A DNA stretch of 64,000 nt, taken from assembly GCF_030652235.1 (NCBI RefSeq), contig NZ_JAUSBA010000044.1:58494-122493 (forward strand), read 5' to 3'. The DNA comes from Cypionkella sp. (GTDB lineage Bacteria; Pseudomonadota; Alphaproteobacteria; Rhodobacterales; Rhodobacteraceae). The translations under genes and the position numbers were made by a program. Under the pieces are notes generated by a model. That model was not told the origin of the DNA and did not search any database. It worked only from the letters and a program-made list of their open reading frames with translations. How positions within the stretch are numbered: position 1 is the stretch's first letter; each line of letters begins with the position of its first letter. Of the stretch, positions 1 to 8,520 are shown piece after piece.

Positions 1-2502
1 CGGGTCGAGTTTGAGGGCCCCTTTGGTTTCAAGCGCAAGCGGGGTGCCGCTGTGCTTGGCGTCTTGGGTCAGGAAATGGTCGGCGGCGCGGTCGAGTTTG
101 GCCAGCCACAAAGCGCGGGCGGCCGGAAAGGGGGATTCTTGCGCAAGGACATCGCGGGCGAGGGTCAGCAGGCGGGCGCGGGCCTCGGCGCGGGTTTCTG
201 TTGCGGGGCGAGTCTTGACGAAACGTTCCAGCACCTCATGCACGATGATGCCGCGATCGCGGGCGTCGGGGGTTTGGTGTAGCGGGTCGAGCGGGTTGAG
301 GCGCAGGATGTAGCGGGCGTAGATCGCGTAAGGGTCGCGGATCAGGCGCTCGATATTGGTGAGCGACAGTTTCGGCGGGCGCGCGGCGATGGGTGGCTGC
401 GGGGCGGGGCGTTTGGCGGGCTGTAGCCGGGGGTCGGCTTGCTGTGCGGCGGTGGGCTGTTCTAGGGCGCGGGCAAGCGTAAGCCATTGGGTGCCGCGCG
501 CGCGCATTTCGGCCAGAGCCTGCTTGCCATTTTGCTGCGGCAGGCCGTCCATCAGGTTCATCAGGCGGTTCAGCCAGCGGCTGGGCACAGTTTCAGCTTC
601 GGCATTGCGGACCGCGCGGGACAGGATCACGCGGGGGGCGGCGATGGCTTGTTGGTAATCGTGGGCAGAGAGGCCGATTTGACGTTCTGGCAAAAGTAGA
701 GCCGCTTTTTTGCGCATTGAGCGGTTGAGCCAGGGGTCCGGTTCGGGCAATTTTGGCCAGATGCCGTCGTTGAGACCGCCCAGGATCACCAGATCAGCAC
801 CCTGGACGCGGGCCTCTAGGGTGCCCCAGATCATGATGTTGGGATGGGCTTGCACGGGTTCGCGCACTTCGCCTTTGTTGATGAGGGCTTCGAGCAGATC
901 GCGATATTCGGCGGCAGAGAAAGTGCCGCCGTGCGGTGCTTCGGCGGAAAGATTTTCCATCAGGGCCAAGGCCTCGATGCCGGCGGTTTTGTTCCAGAGA
1001 TCACCGCTGCCGGAGGGATCAAGGCCGCGCGCCAAGGCTTCGGACAGGGCGCGATGTTGGGTGACGTGATCGGTCAGCGGGCGGTGGGGGACTTGGTCGA
1101 GGTTTTGCAGGGTATCGGCGAGAAATTGCGCCCAAGGTAGGGCGTTATCGGTCCGCGGGGCGGCCCATTCCAAAAGATCCGGGCCAGTGGGGAAGGCGGG
1201 GCCAGTTTTGCGCAGTTTGAGTTCGAGATAGCGGGTCAGCAGCAAATGTGGACCGCGTGCGGTGCCGGAGGCAGTCAGCGGGTGTTTCAGAATCGTGAGC
1301 AGGCTGTCGGCGGTCAGCCTTTGGCCGAGCAAAGCGGCGGTGTGGCGCAGGAAACGGCCGGGGGCCGAGAGCGCCAAGGGGCGGCCCGCAGAATCATCAG
1401 GCAGGATCGCCCAACGGTCGAGGGCTGCGGTGACTTGGCGGCTTAGGTTGCGGTCGGGGGTGATCAGCGCGGCCTTGGTGCCAGCTTCGGCGGCTTCGCG
1501 CAGGATCATCGCGATGGCCAGCGCCTCGGCGCGCGGCGAGGCGGCTTCGATCAGGGTGAGGTTTTCAGTGGCGCGGGGGAGGTCGGGCAGGGCTGGCCCC
1601 TCGACCAGCCATTGATCGGTGACCGGCGCGGGGCGGAGGGACAGCGAAATCAAACGGTTGCGGTTGGGGTCTGGCGGGATTGTGTCTCGCCAGGGTTTGA
1701 TACTGCTGGGCAGGATGTGCAAAAGGTTTGTCAGGTGGCGGAAGCGATATTGCGGGTGATCCTCGGCGGTGAGGGCGTCATCCATCACCTGCCAGACGCT
1801 GGCGGGCGTATCAAAATCAAAGCCTGGCAGGATCAGCGCCCCTTGTGGCAGGGCTGCGACCTCTTGCATCAGCAGGGCGGTGGTGCCACGCGAGCCAGTG
1901 GAGCCCGCGATCAGCACCGGGTCTTGCGGCGGGGCGCTTTGCCAGCGCTGGGCAAGTTGCTGCACGGCAAGGCGTTGGCGCGATTCGGCATCGGCGGCAT
2001 CGCTGAACAGTGGGGCTATGATCCGCAGGAAGGTTTGGGTTCTTTCCCAGTGTTTGGAATGGGTTGAGACATCGAGGGCGGCGATGGCCTCGGCCGGAAC
2101 GCCTTCGCCCTGCATCTCATCCATCAGATTGGCGAGGCTGTCGGCGAGATCGTAGAGTGCCGAGCGCGGAGCGAGGTCAGGCTGCGCGTCGAGCAGTTTG
2201 GCGATGAGTTTGGCCATTTGCAGGCGGCGGCGCAGCGGCGGAATGGCGGGGGAAAGGTCGAGGCTGGGGTCACTTGCGATGTCGCTGAGTAGAAGCAGGC
2301 GTGGCAAGAAGCGCGCGCCATGGGTCGCGAACAGGTCGCGGACGCGGCGCGCCATGCGGGCGGTGTTGAGGTAGATCGTGACGCGCGCCATGGCTTCTGG
2401 CTGCTGGGCGGCCATGCGTTCGATCAGGCCCGCGACCAGTTCGGCGGGGAAATCGGTGCCGGGGGGCAGGGCGAAAATGCGGGTTGTGTCTGGGCTAAAC
2501 AT
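1..2502 (-). CDS. addB: AddB, double-strand break repair nuclease/helicase subunit (3' part outside window)
   Basis: The first 834 codons are inside the window; the gene runs off the left edge. AddB is the partner of AddA in the RecBCD-like enzyme that resects double-strand breaks for RecA loading. The N-terminus starts MFSPDTTRIFALPPG, so the usual helicase Walker A is replaced by an LPPGTDF loop, as in alphaproteobacterial AddB. A stretch near residue 105 (LYDLADSLANLMDEMQGEGV) is typical of this family. The window ends around residue 834 in the segment that normally just precedes the C-terminal PD-(D/E)XK nuclease motif, so the nuclease site cannot be inspected. The ATG overlaps the 3' end of the upstream nucleotidyltransferase by 8 nt, which implies translational coupling. 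Confidence 0.88.
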   Translation of the reverse strand, partial: MFSPDTTRIFALPPGTDFPAELVAGLIERMAAQQPEAMARVTIYLNTARMARRVRDLFATHGARFLPRLLLLSDIASDPSLDLSPAIPPLRRRLQMAKLIAKLLDAQPDLAPRSALYDLADSLANLMDEMQGEGVPAEAIAALDVSTHSKHWERTQTFLRIIAPLFSDAADAESRQRLAVQQLAQRWQSAPPQDPVLIAGSTGSRGTTALLMQEVAALPQGALILPGFDFDTPASVWQVMDDALTAEDHPQYRFRHLTNLLHILPSSIKPWRDTIPPDPNRNRLISLSLRPAPVTDQWLVEGPALPDLPRATENLTLIEAASPRAEALAIAMILREAAEAGTKAALITPDRNLSRQVTAALDRWAILPDDSAGRPLALSAPGRFLRHTAALLGQRLTADSLLTILKHPLTASGTARGPHLLLTRYLELKLRKTGPAFPTGPDLLEWAAPRTDNALPWAQFLADTLQNLDQVPHRPLTDHVTQHRALSEALARGLDPSGSGDLWNKTAGIEALALMENLSAEAPHGGTFSAAEYRDLLEALINKGEVREPVQAHPNIMIWGTLEARVQGADLVILGGLNDGIWPKLPEPDPWLNRSMRKKAALLLPERQIGLSAHDYQQAIAAPRVILSRAVRNAEAETVPSRWLNRLMNLMDGLPQQNGKQALAEMRARGTQWLTLARALEQPTAAQQADPRLQPAKRPAPQPPIAARPPKLSLTNIERLIRDPYAIYARYILRLNPLDPLHQTPDARDRGIIVHEVLERFVKTRPATETRAEARARLLTLARDVLAQESPFPAARALWLAKLDRAADHFLTQDAKHSGTPLALETKGALKLDP

Positions 2503-3178
2503 GCAAGGACTCAGCCAGCGCGATGCCTTCGGGGCGGCCCACGTCGCACCAGCCGCCGTGATGGATCAGCCCGTAGGCGCGGCCGTTTCCGATGGCGATA
2601 TCCCAGAGGCGATTCAGGCTAAAAACAGGTTCTGATATGGCGGAAAGCCCTTGGGTCTTCAGGATTTGCGCACCCAGATAGATCGGGGCGCTGACGCCGT
2701 TCGCGCGGGAGATGCGGCCATGGGGATCAAGCTGGAAGTCGCCTTTGCCGCTGTGGCCGAGGGCGGCTTCGGCGGGCAGCAGCAGCAGCAGCGCATCCAT
2801 TTTAGCGGGGTCCCAAGCATTCAGCAGTTGGGTGAGCGGGTTTTGGCCGCTCCACACCGCATCGGTGTTCAGGGTCAGCACCGGGCCATCGCCCAACAGC
2901 GGCAGAGCGGCCTTCAGACCGCCGCCGGTTTCGAGGATCTGACCTTGTTCCCACGACCAGAGGATGTTGCGGTTTTTCAGGTGGTCGGCAATCTGGTCGC
3001 CAAGGTAGTGCAGGTTTACCACGATTTTTTTGATCTCCGCGGCATCGGCAACAGCCAAGGCGTGGTCGATCAGCGGCTTCCCAGCGGCCTCGATCAGCGG
3101 TTTCGGTTTATTGGCGGTCAGGGCACCCATGCGAGCACCGAAGCCTGCGGCGAAAAGCATTAACGGAAATGGCTGCAT
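2495..3178 (-). CDS. murU: MurU-like sugar-1-phosphate nucleotidyltransferase
   Basis: This 227-residue nucleotidyltransferase carries the N-terminal signature LFAAGFGARMGALTANKPKP followed by LIEAAGKPLIDHAL, which binds NTP and Mg2+. Size and motif match MurU, which makes UDP-N-acetylmuramate from MurNAc-1-phosphate in the anabolic cell-wall recycling route. The gene lies directly downstream of, and overlaps by 19 nt, a small-molecule kinase of the AmgK type, which is the partner that supplies the sugar-1-phosphate in Pseudomonas. The family assignment is firm; the substrate (MurNAc-1-P rather than another sugar phosphate) is inferred from the gene pairing. Confidence 0.75.
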   Translation of the reverse strand: MQPFPLMLFAAGFGARMGALTANKPKPLIEAAGKPLIDHALAVADAAEIKKIVVNLHYLGDQIADHLKNRNILWSWEQGQILETGGGLKAALPLLGDGPVLTLNTDAVWSGQNPLTQLLNAWDPAKMDALLLLLPAEAALGHSGKGDFQLDPHGRISRANGVSAPIYLGAQILKTQGLSAISEPVFSLNRLWDIAIGNGRAYGLIHHGGWCDVGRPEGIALAESLHV

Positions 3179-4170
3179 TGGGCACCTATTCGGGCAAGGA
3201 CTTCGGGGGTTGGCTCGGGCAGCAGTTGGGCGCAGATTTTGGCGAGCGGGGCGAGTTCAGGCACGGAGAGGTTGCGTTGCAGGTAGTGCCAGACCCGAGG
3301 GATCAGCGACAGGTAGTTGGGTTTGCCGCTGTGCAGGCAGAGGCGGGCGAAAATGCCAAGGATGCGCAGAGCGCGCTGTGCGCCAAGCGTGGCATAGGCG
3401 GGGCGGAAACTTGTGGTGGAAATGCCGGTTTGATTGCAGAATGCGCAGATCATCCCGGCCTCGGTTTCACGTGAAACATTCCGGCGCGCATCTTGCAGCA
3501 ATGAGACGAGATCGTAGCCGGGCTGGCCAAGTTGGGCGAGTTGGAAATCCAGCACGCCGACGCGGGCGAGGCCGGGCCGATCTGGCAGCCAAAGCAGATT
3601 TTCGGCGTGATAATCGCGCAGGATCATCACGCGTGGGCCGTCGGCGTGGCGCGATAGGGCGTCGGTGAGGGCGTTGCGGAAATCGGCAGGGTCGGTGCGG
3701 TCGCCGGTGATTGCGAAGCTATACCAATCGAGGGCAAAGCAAGCTGCCTCGGCCCAGTCCTGCGCGGTCAGATTGGCGAGGTTGGCGGCGGGTGGATGGC
3801 ATTGCAGATGTGCAAGAACCTTGGTTGCCGCAGTATAGAGACTGTTTTCAAGCACCGGAGCAGTTTTCAGTAGTGTGGCATAGATGGTGTCGCCCAAATC
3901 TTCCAACAGCAGAAAGCCGTTTTTCAGATCCTGCGCGTAGCAGCTTGGCGCAGAGAGGCCGATGGCCGAGAGATGCTGCGCAATCGCCAGAAATGTCGCC
4001 GGATCGTCGCCCTTGCCCGGCGGCGCATCCATCAGCACGGCGGTATTTAGGCCCTGCCGAAGCCGATCATAGCTGCGATCCGAAGCGTCGCCGGCCAGAA
4101 ACTGGCGGCTGGCTGCGCCCCAGCCAGCTTTGGCGAGAAAGGCTTGCGATAAAGCGGCGCGGTCGTTCAT
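3160..4170 (-). CDS. amgK: AmgK-like aminoglycoside-phosphotransferase-fold sugar kinase
   Basis: A 336-residue APH-fold kinase. The catalytic loop reads LRDYHAENLLWLP (Brenner HxxN motif) and the metal-binding loop LDFQLAQLGQPGYDL. The start chosen is the ATG that overlaps the tsaE stop as ATGA; a longer upstream reading frame exists but would run far into tsaE. AmgK phosphorylates the anomeric carbon of N-acetylmuramate and N-acetylglucosamine so that MurU can activate them, bypassing de novo (fosfomycin-sensitive) UDP-MurNAc synthesis. Such a kinase commonly follows tsaE in Rhodobacterales and is often annotated only as a phosphotransferase, so the substrate is an inference from the murU-like neighbour. 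Confidence 0.75.
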   Translation of the reverse strand: MNDRAALSQAFLAKAGWGAASRQFLAGDASDRSYDRLRQGLNTAVLMDAPPGKGDDPATFLAIAQHLSAIGLSAPSCYAQDLKNGFLLLEDLGDTIYATLLKTAPVLENSLYTAATKVLAHLQCHPPAANLANLTAQDWAEAACFALDWYSFAITGDRTDPADFRNALTDALSRHADGPRVMILRDYHAENLLWLPDRPGLARVGVLDFQLAQLGQPGYDLVSLLQDARRNVSRETEAGMICAFCNQTGISTTSFRPAYATLGAQRALRILGIFARLCLHSGKPNYLSLIPRVWHYLQRNLSVPELAPLAKICAQLLPEPTPEVLARIGAQCSHFR

Positions 4171-4640
4171 TTCTGCCAACGCCGCGCAAACTCTGCCAGC
4201 AGATCGGGATGGTTCGGTGCGGCCAGCGTGACATTGCGGCCCTCGCCGCTGGCTGACAGCGCAATCCGAATGGCATCGGCGGGCATCAGGCGACCCAGAC
4301 GGTCCGGCCATTCAACCAGACAAATCGCTTGTGAAAACGCGTCTTCCAGCCCCAGTTCGGCGGCCTCATCTGGATGCGACAACCGATAAAGGTCGGCGTG
4401 CCAGATTTCGACATCGGCGAGGTAGGTCTGCACGAGGGTGAAGGTCGGCGAGGGCACGTCCTCCATCCGCCCCAAGCGTGCGCGGATCAAGGCGCGGGCG
4501 AAGTGGCTTTTGCCAGCACCAATCGGGCCTTCCAGCAGCACAGCATCCCCCGCAACCAGCCGCACAGCCAGCCAGCCGCCAAGATCGGCGGTGTCCTCCT
4601 CGGAGGGCAGAAAGGCGGTAACGGAATGCGGCTTTCTCAT
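4167..4640 (-). CDS. tsaE: TsaE, tRNA threonylcarbamoyladenosine ATPase
   Basis: A 157-residue P-loop ATPase with Walker A GPIGAGKSHFARALI (about residues 37-51) and the family motif SPTFTLVQTY. TsaE works with TsaB and TsaD to turn over the complex that adds t6A at position 37 of ANN-decoding tRNAs; tsaD is also in this window, on the same strand at 16.4-17.5 kb. The gene is followed without a gap by the AmgK-like kinase and preceded by 44 bp and the DivL-like gene. The divL-tsaE pairing is a recurrent Rhodobacterales arrangement linked to CtrA control. Confidence 0.92.
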   Translation of the reverse strand: MRKPHSVTAFLPSEEDTADLGGWLAVRLVAGDAVLLEGPIGAGKSHFARALIRARLGRMEDVPSPTFTLVQTYLADVEIWHADLYRLSHPDEAAELGLEDAFSQAICLVEWPDRLGRLMPADAIRIALSASGEGRNVTLAAPNHPDLLAEFARRWQK

Positions 4641-4684
4641 GCCGCAAGTCTACCCTGCCCGCCCGCCGCTGCAAGTCGCGAAGT

Positions 4685-6253
4685 TCAGGCGCGCCGCAGG
4701 CCCGCACCTTCGGCCAACCTTGTCTGGACTGATTCGACGGGCGGCATTGACCTGAAGGTTGCCAGTGTCGAGCCGCCTGCCAAGGGCGCGAATCGGCATC
4801 CGATCAGACGGCCATCCAGCAGCCGCACCTCGCCGCGCCAGCTGTCACGATCCCCGACGGTGGCGACGTATTCTTCGACTTCGGCCCAGATGGCACTAGG
4901 CGCTGATTGCACGCGCCAATATGCCGACAGGGTGCGGACGGTGTCGTCTGCCAAAGTTTCCGCCGGATCATGACCCCAAAGCGCGGTATAGCTTTTGTTC
5001 GACATCACCAACTGCCCCGATTGCGAAAACACCGCAATCGCTTCATCCATATGGTCAATCACCGACTGCCCAAGCTCCAGATCGGCGCGGTAGCGGCGGG
5101 TACGCAGCATTTCCGACGAAATATCTTCGATCAGCAGCGCTAAAGCCCCGTTCGGATGCGGTCGCCCGACCACCCGATAGGTTTGGCCATCTGGCAGGCT
5201 CCAGGTTTCCTCATAAAGCCCGGTGGCAGCAGCCTTTTCGATCTCGACAATCTGCCGGCACCAATCGCGGTAGTCTTTTGGCTCGGGCAGCATTTTGCGA
5301 TCGCGCATCGCGTCCAGCACCGCCAGCAGCGAAGGGCGCAGTGACAGGAAATCCGCGGGCAGTTGGGTTAGATCCATCATGGCGGGATTGAACAGTTGCA
5401 ATTTGCGCTGGCGGTCAAAGATCGCAAGGCCGATCGGCAGTTGCGCAAAGGTCTTGGTCAGGGTTTGCATGAAATCGCGCAAAGCAGCTTCGGCCTGCAC
5501 CGCTGCATCTGCGGGAATCGCAAACATCAGATCGCCACCAGCTTCCGATCGGCTAGAGATATCGAACCAGAGCAAGGGCTTACCCACAGCCAACAGGCTT
5601 TGCCGCTGATCCTTGCCAGATTTTGCGGCCGCCCGGCTGAACAGCCGCGGCAGCGGCCAGCCCAGTTCTTTGTCCTCATCCAAAACCGCACAGGCCTGCA
5701 ACAAATAGGGCCCGTTGGCCCAGACCACATCCCCCGCCGCATTTTCGCGCCACAACAGCACAGGCGCGGTCGCAACGGTGTCCCGCAGCAGCGCCAGTTC
5801 ATCCAACATCGCGCGCTGTGCAATCGCATCACCGCCCGCAATATGACCGTCTTTGCTGGCATCAATCAGCGTCAGCTTGGTCAAGCCGCCCGCATGTTCT
5901 GCCCTCAGGATCAAGGGCGTGGCATTGCCCACCGAAGGCAGTTCAATCGCACCGTCGTTTTGCAGCCCCTGCAACTGCGTCTCTAAATTCTCAAATCGCG
6001 CGGTGAGGAAGGCCATCAGGCGGCCCCAAGGGGGTCCCTTCATCGGGCTGGTTGCCAAAAGCGCGCGGGCATTGGCGGTGCTGTCGACCATGATCTCGCC
6101 ATCAAACAGAAACAGCGTCTCACTGCCGGCATCTGCGAAGATGCTGGCTTGCACCGGAAACTCGCGGGCGGGCAGCAGCCACAGCGCCAGCATCCCAATA
6201 CAGGCCGCTGTCAGCGAAGCCGCAACCACGGCGAGAATAAGCGGAAATATCAT
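4685..6253 (-). CDS. divL: DivL-like PAS-domain sensor protein without a visible kinase domain
   Basis: A 522-residue protein. Residues 1-30 form one hydrophobic membrane segment (FPLILAVVAASLTAACIGM). Two PAS-like regions follow: one around residues 275-375 (QLPIGLAIFDRQRKLQLFNP) and one around 390-500 (DEAIAVFSQSGQLVMSNKSY). No H-box or HATPase motifs can be seen at the C-terminus, so it cannot act as an ordinary histidine kinase. From position next to tsaE and from general layout it matches the Rhodobacterales DivL-type protein that feeds the CckA-ChpT-CtrA phosphorelay. The symbol rests on synteny and memory of the family; a generic PAS protein remains possible. A perfect CtrA box lies 60-74 bp upstream. 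Confidence 0.6.
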   Translation of the reverse strand: MIFPLILAVVAASLTAACIGMLALWLLPAREFPVQASIFADAGSETLFLFDGEIMVDSTANARALLATSPMKGPPWGRLMAFLTARFENLETQLQGLQNDGAIELPSVGNATPLILRAEHAGGLTKLTLIDASKDGHIAGGDAIAQRAMLDELALLRDTVATAPVLLWRENAAGDVVWANGPYLLQACAVLDEDKELGWPLPRLFSRAAAKSGKDQRQSLLAVGKPLLWFDISSRSEAGGDLMFAIPADAAVQAEAALRDFMQTLTKTFAQLPIGLAIFDRQRKLQLFNPAMMDLTQLPADFLSLRPSLLAVLDAMRDRKMLPEPKDYRDWCRQIVEIEKAAATGLYEETWSLPDGQTYRVVGRPHPNGALALLIEDISSEMLRTRRYRADLELGQSVIDHMDEAIAVFSQSGQLVMSNKSYTALWGHDPAETLADDTVRTLSAYWRVQSAPSAIWAEVEEYVATVGDRDSWRGEVRLLDGRLIGCRFAPLAGGSTLATFRSMPPVESVQTRLAEGAGLRRA

Positions 6254-6312
6254 CCGAAAGCCTCATCTTAATGGGAGGGTGCCATGCCTCAATCAACCTA
6301 AAGAGTATATCG

Positions 6313-6327
6313 TTAACAGGTGGTTAA
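6313..6327 (-). promoter_or_regulatory. CtrA-binding box (TTAA-N7-TTAA)
   Basis: TTAACAGGTGGTTAA is an exact match to the CtrA full site TTAA-N7-TTAA. It lies in the 105-bp gap between regB and the DivL-like gene, 60-74 bp upstream of the latter's ATG, a promoter-proximal position. The divL-tsaE promoter is a member of the conserved CtrA regulon in Rhodobacterales (established knowledge, recalled), so this is likely functional. Confidence 0.65.
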
Positions 6328-6358
6328 GGATGTAGTAAGGCACCGGGCTTTTGTGGGG

Positions 6359-7747
6359 CTAGCCCGCAAAGCGCTGGTTTTCACCCAACGCCCCCACTGT
6401 TCCGGCGAGAATATCGGCCGCCTTCCAAGTCACTTCCACAATCGCGCCTGATCGCGCCGGGCGTTCTTCTGGCGACAGGAATGGGTCGGCTGCGTTGGCG
6501 AAAGACAATTCGGCCCCGGTGCGTTCCAGAAGGGTCTTGGCAATGAACAGGCCCAGCCCCATGCCCTCATATTCCGGGCGCCGCGCCAGATCTTGCTCGT
6601 CGCGGCGCGCCCGCACGAAGGGGTCGCCGATCCGGCCCAGCACTTGCGGCGGAAAGCCTTCTCCGTCGTCGATGATGCGCAGCAGGATGCGATCGGGGGT
6701 GTATTGCGCATCGACCCAGACCGTACTGCGGGCGAAATCCACCGCATTCTGCACCAGATTGCGCAGGCCGTGGATCAATTCGGGGCGGCGCAGCACCACG
6801 GGCGGCGCGCCTGTGCCTGCGATGGTGAACATCACCTTAATGCCGCGCGCCATATGCGGTTCGGCGGCCTCTTGCAGCACGACTTCCAGCGGGGCCTGTC
6901 GCAGCAGCAAATCATCCTTTCCGGCCTTGCCCATCGAACGCAGGATATCGCGGCAGCGGTTGGCCTGTTCGTGGATCAACCGGGCGTCTTCGGCCAGATC
7001 AGGCTGATCCTTCAGCTCATCCATCATCTCAGAGCTGATCAGCTTGATGGTGGCCAAGGGCGTTCCCAACTCATGCGCGGCAGCGGCGACGACACCGCCA
7101 AGGTCGGTCAGCTTTTGTTCCCGCGCCAAGGCCATTTGCGTCGCCAAAAGCGCGTCCGACATCGAATGCATCTCGGTCGCCACCCGACGCGAATACAGAC
7201 CAAGAAAGGCGATGCCGATCAGCAAAGACAGCCAGAACCCAAAGCTGAACAGTCCGGGGGTGGCGAACATTGTGCCATCGGCCAGCCGCAAGGGTATGTT
7301 GATCAGGCCGATAAAGGTAACAAAGGCCGCCGCGAGCACGCCGAGGATCAAGGTGCTGCGCAGTTCCAACGCGCTCGCGGAAACTGTCACCGGTGCCAGC
7401 ACCAGCAGCGCGAACGGGTTGGTCAGCCCGCCCGTCAGGAACAGCAGAAAGCACAGCTGGGCCAAGTCGAACAGCAGCGTCAGCATCGCCTCAAGCTCGG
7501 TCAGCCGCTTGTTTTGCGGGAAAATAAACAGCGCGATCAGATTGGCAATCACCGCCAGCCCAACCGCCAGAAAGCACAAGCCCAATGGCAGTTGCATGCC
7601 ATAATAGCGCGTTGCCACCAAAAGCGCCGTCAGCTGACCAAAGCTGGCCATCCAGCGCTGCAAGATCAATGTGCGCAAGCGCAACCAATCCGCCCGCTCG
7701 GGCCGGAACTGCGCGGATTGGGCGGTTATGTCACGTTGGTTTGACAT
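6359..7747 (-). CDS. regB: RegB (PrrB) redox-sensing membrane histidine kinase
   Basis: A 462-residue sensor kinase. An N-terminal domain of about six membrane segments (residues 30-190) contains the ubiquinone-site heptad GGLTNPF at 106-112. The H-box AAAAHELGTPLATIKL puts the phosphorylated histidine at residue 225, and NRCRDILRSM puts the redox cysteine at residue 265; these are the residue numbers known for Rhodobacter RegB, which supports the ATG chosen (MSNQRD) over one 78 nt further up. ATP-binding motifs follow (DDGEGFPP, GMGLGLFIAKTL). RegB phosphorylates RegA when oxygen is low and controls photosynthesis, carbon and nitrogen fixation, and respiration genes. The gene is divergent from senC-regA. 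Confidence 0.95.
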   Translation of the reverse strand: MSNQRDITAQSAQFRPERADWLRLRTLILQRWMASFGQLTALLVATRYYGMQLPLGLCFLAVGLAVIANLIALFIFPQNKRLTELEAMLTLLFDLAQLCFLLFLTGGLTNPFALLVLAPVTVSASALELRSTLILGVLAAAFVTFIGLINIPLRLADGTMFATPGLFSFGFWLSLLIGIAFLGLYSRRVATEMHSMSDALLATQMALAREQKLTDLGGVVAAAAHELGTPLATIKLISSEMMDELKDQPDLAEDARLIHEQANRCRDILRSMGKAGKDDLLLRQAPLEVVLQEAAEPHMARGIKVMFTIAGTGAPPVVLRRPELIHGLRNLVQNAVDFARSTVWVDAQYTPDRILLRIIDDGEGFPPQVLGRIGDPFVRARRDEQDLARRPEYEGMGLGLFIAKTLLERTGAELSFANAADPFLSPEERPARSGAIVEVTWKAADILAGTVGALGENQRFAG

Positions 7748-7838
7748 CGGATGCCTTGGTGGGGGCTGGCCTTTACGGCGGCTTTGCGATTGATAAAGGC
7801 TGGTTCGGCGCGGATCAATGCGCAATGAGGAGAGCGGG
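7748..7838. promoter_or_regulatory. Divergent regB / senC promoter region
   Basis: This 91-bp spacer must hold both promoters of the redox locus. It contains a spaced inverted repeat GCCTTTA (7769-7775) and TAAAGGC (7794-7800), and a good Shine-Dalgarno (GAGGAGAG, about 7827-7834) before senC. I cannot fix -35/-10 elements. Confidence 0.4.
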
Positions 7839-8459
7839 ATGCTGAAAATCTATGCCGGATTGGCGGTTGTGGCGGTGGCAGGGCTGTTGGCCGGCACCTA
7901 TTTTGTGGCGTTGCAGCGGAATGCGAATGATCCTTTTGCCGATTGCCGCGCTTCGGTCGTGGCGGGTGGCGGTGGCGCGATTGGCGGACCGTTCACTTTG
8001 GTCGATGCAAACGGCAAGACAGTGACGGATAAAGAGGTGCTGGCGAAACCCGCGCTGGTATACTTTGGTTACAGCTTTTGCCCGGATGTCTGCCCGCTGG
8101 ATGGCGCGCGCAATGCCGAGGCGGTGGATTTGCTGAAAGCCAAGGGTCTGGACGTAACCCCGGTTTTCATCTCGATTGACCCGGAACGTGACACGCCTGC
8201 GGTGTTGAAGGATTTCACCGCAAACCTGCATCCCGACATGATCGGCCTGACCGGCACGCTTGAGCAAGTGCAAGCGGCGTCACGTGCCTACAAGACCTAT
8301 TTCAAAAAGCAGGACACCGGCGATCAATATTACATGATGGATCATTCGACCTTCACCTATCTGATGCTGCCCGGCAGCGGCTTTGCCGATTTCTTCACCC
8401 GTGATGATACCGCTGAACAAATCGCCACCCGTGCGGCTTGCTTCATTGAGAAAAGCTAG
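7839..8459 (+). CDS. senC: SenC/PrrC, Sco1-family copper chaperone
   Basis: A 206-residue membrane-anchored thioredoxin-fold protein. Residues 1-24 form an uncleaved signal anchor. The copper ligands are visible as CPDVC (C81, C85) and the histidine in MMDHSTF (H169). Sco1/SenC proteins deliver copper to the CuA/CuB centres of cytochrome oxidases and influence RegB signalling in Rhodobacter. The start at ATG 7839 was chosen because it has a strong ribosome-binding site; an in-frame ATG 21 nt upstream lacks one. It is the first gene of senC-regA-hvrA. Confidence 0.93.
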   Translation: MLKIYAGLAVVAVAGLLAGTYFVALQRNANDPFADCRASVVAGGGGAIGGPFTLVDANGKTVTDKEVLAKPALVYFGYSFCPDVCPLDGARNAEAVDLLKAKGLDVTPVFISIDPERDTPAVLKDFTANLHPDMIGLTGTLEQVQAASRAYKTYFKKQDTGDQYYMMDHSTFTYLMLPGSGFADFFTRDDTAEQIATRAACFIEKS

Positions 8460-8520
8460 GCCGCGTTTGACGATAAGCCTATAGCGGCCTAAGTTAGCAA
8501 AGGAATGAACGGGGGATTTC

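Noticed and set aside
1..2490. Several 80-150-codon plus-strand frames over addB
   Set aside because: They lie opposite a continuous minus-strand AddB frame and show no domain.
6593..7744. 383-codon plus-strand frame opposite regB
   Set aside because: Low-complexity Gln/His/Arg composition and complete overlap with regB, which has strong family motifs.
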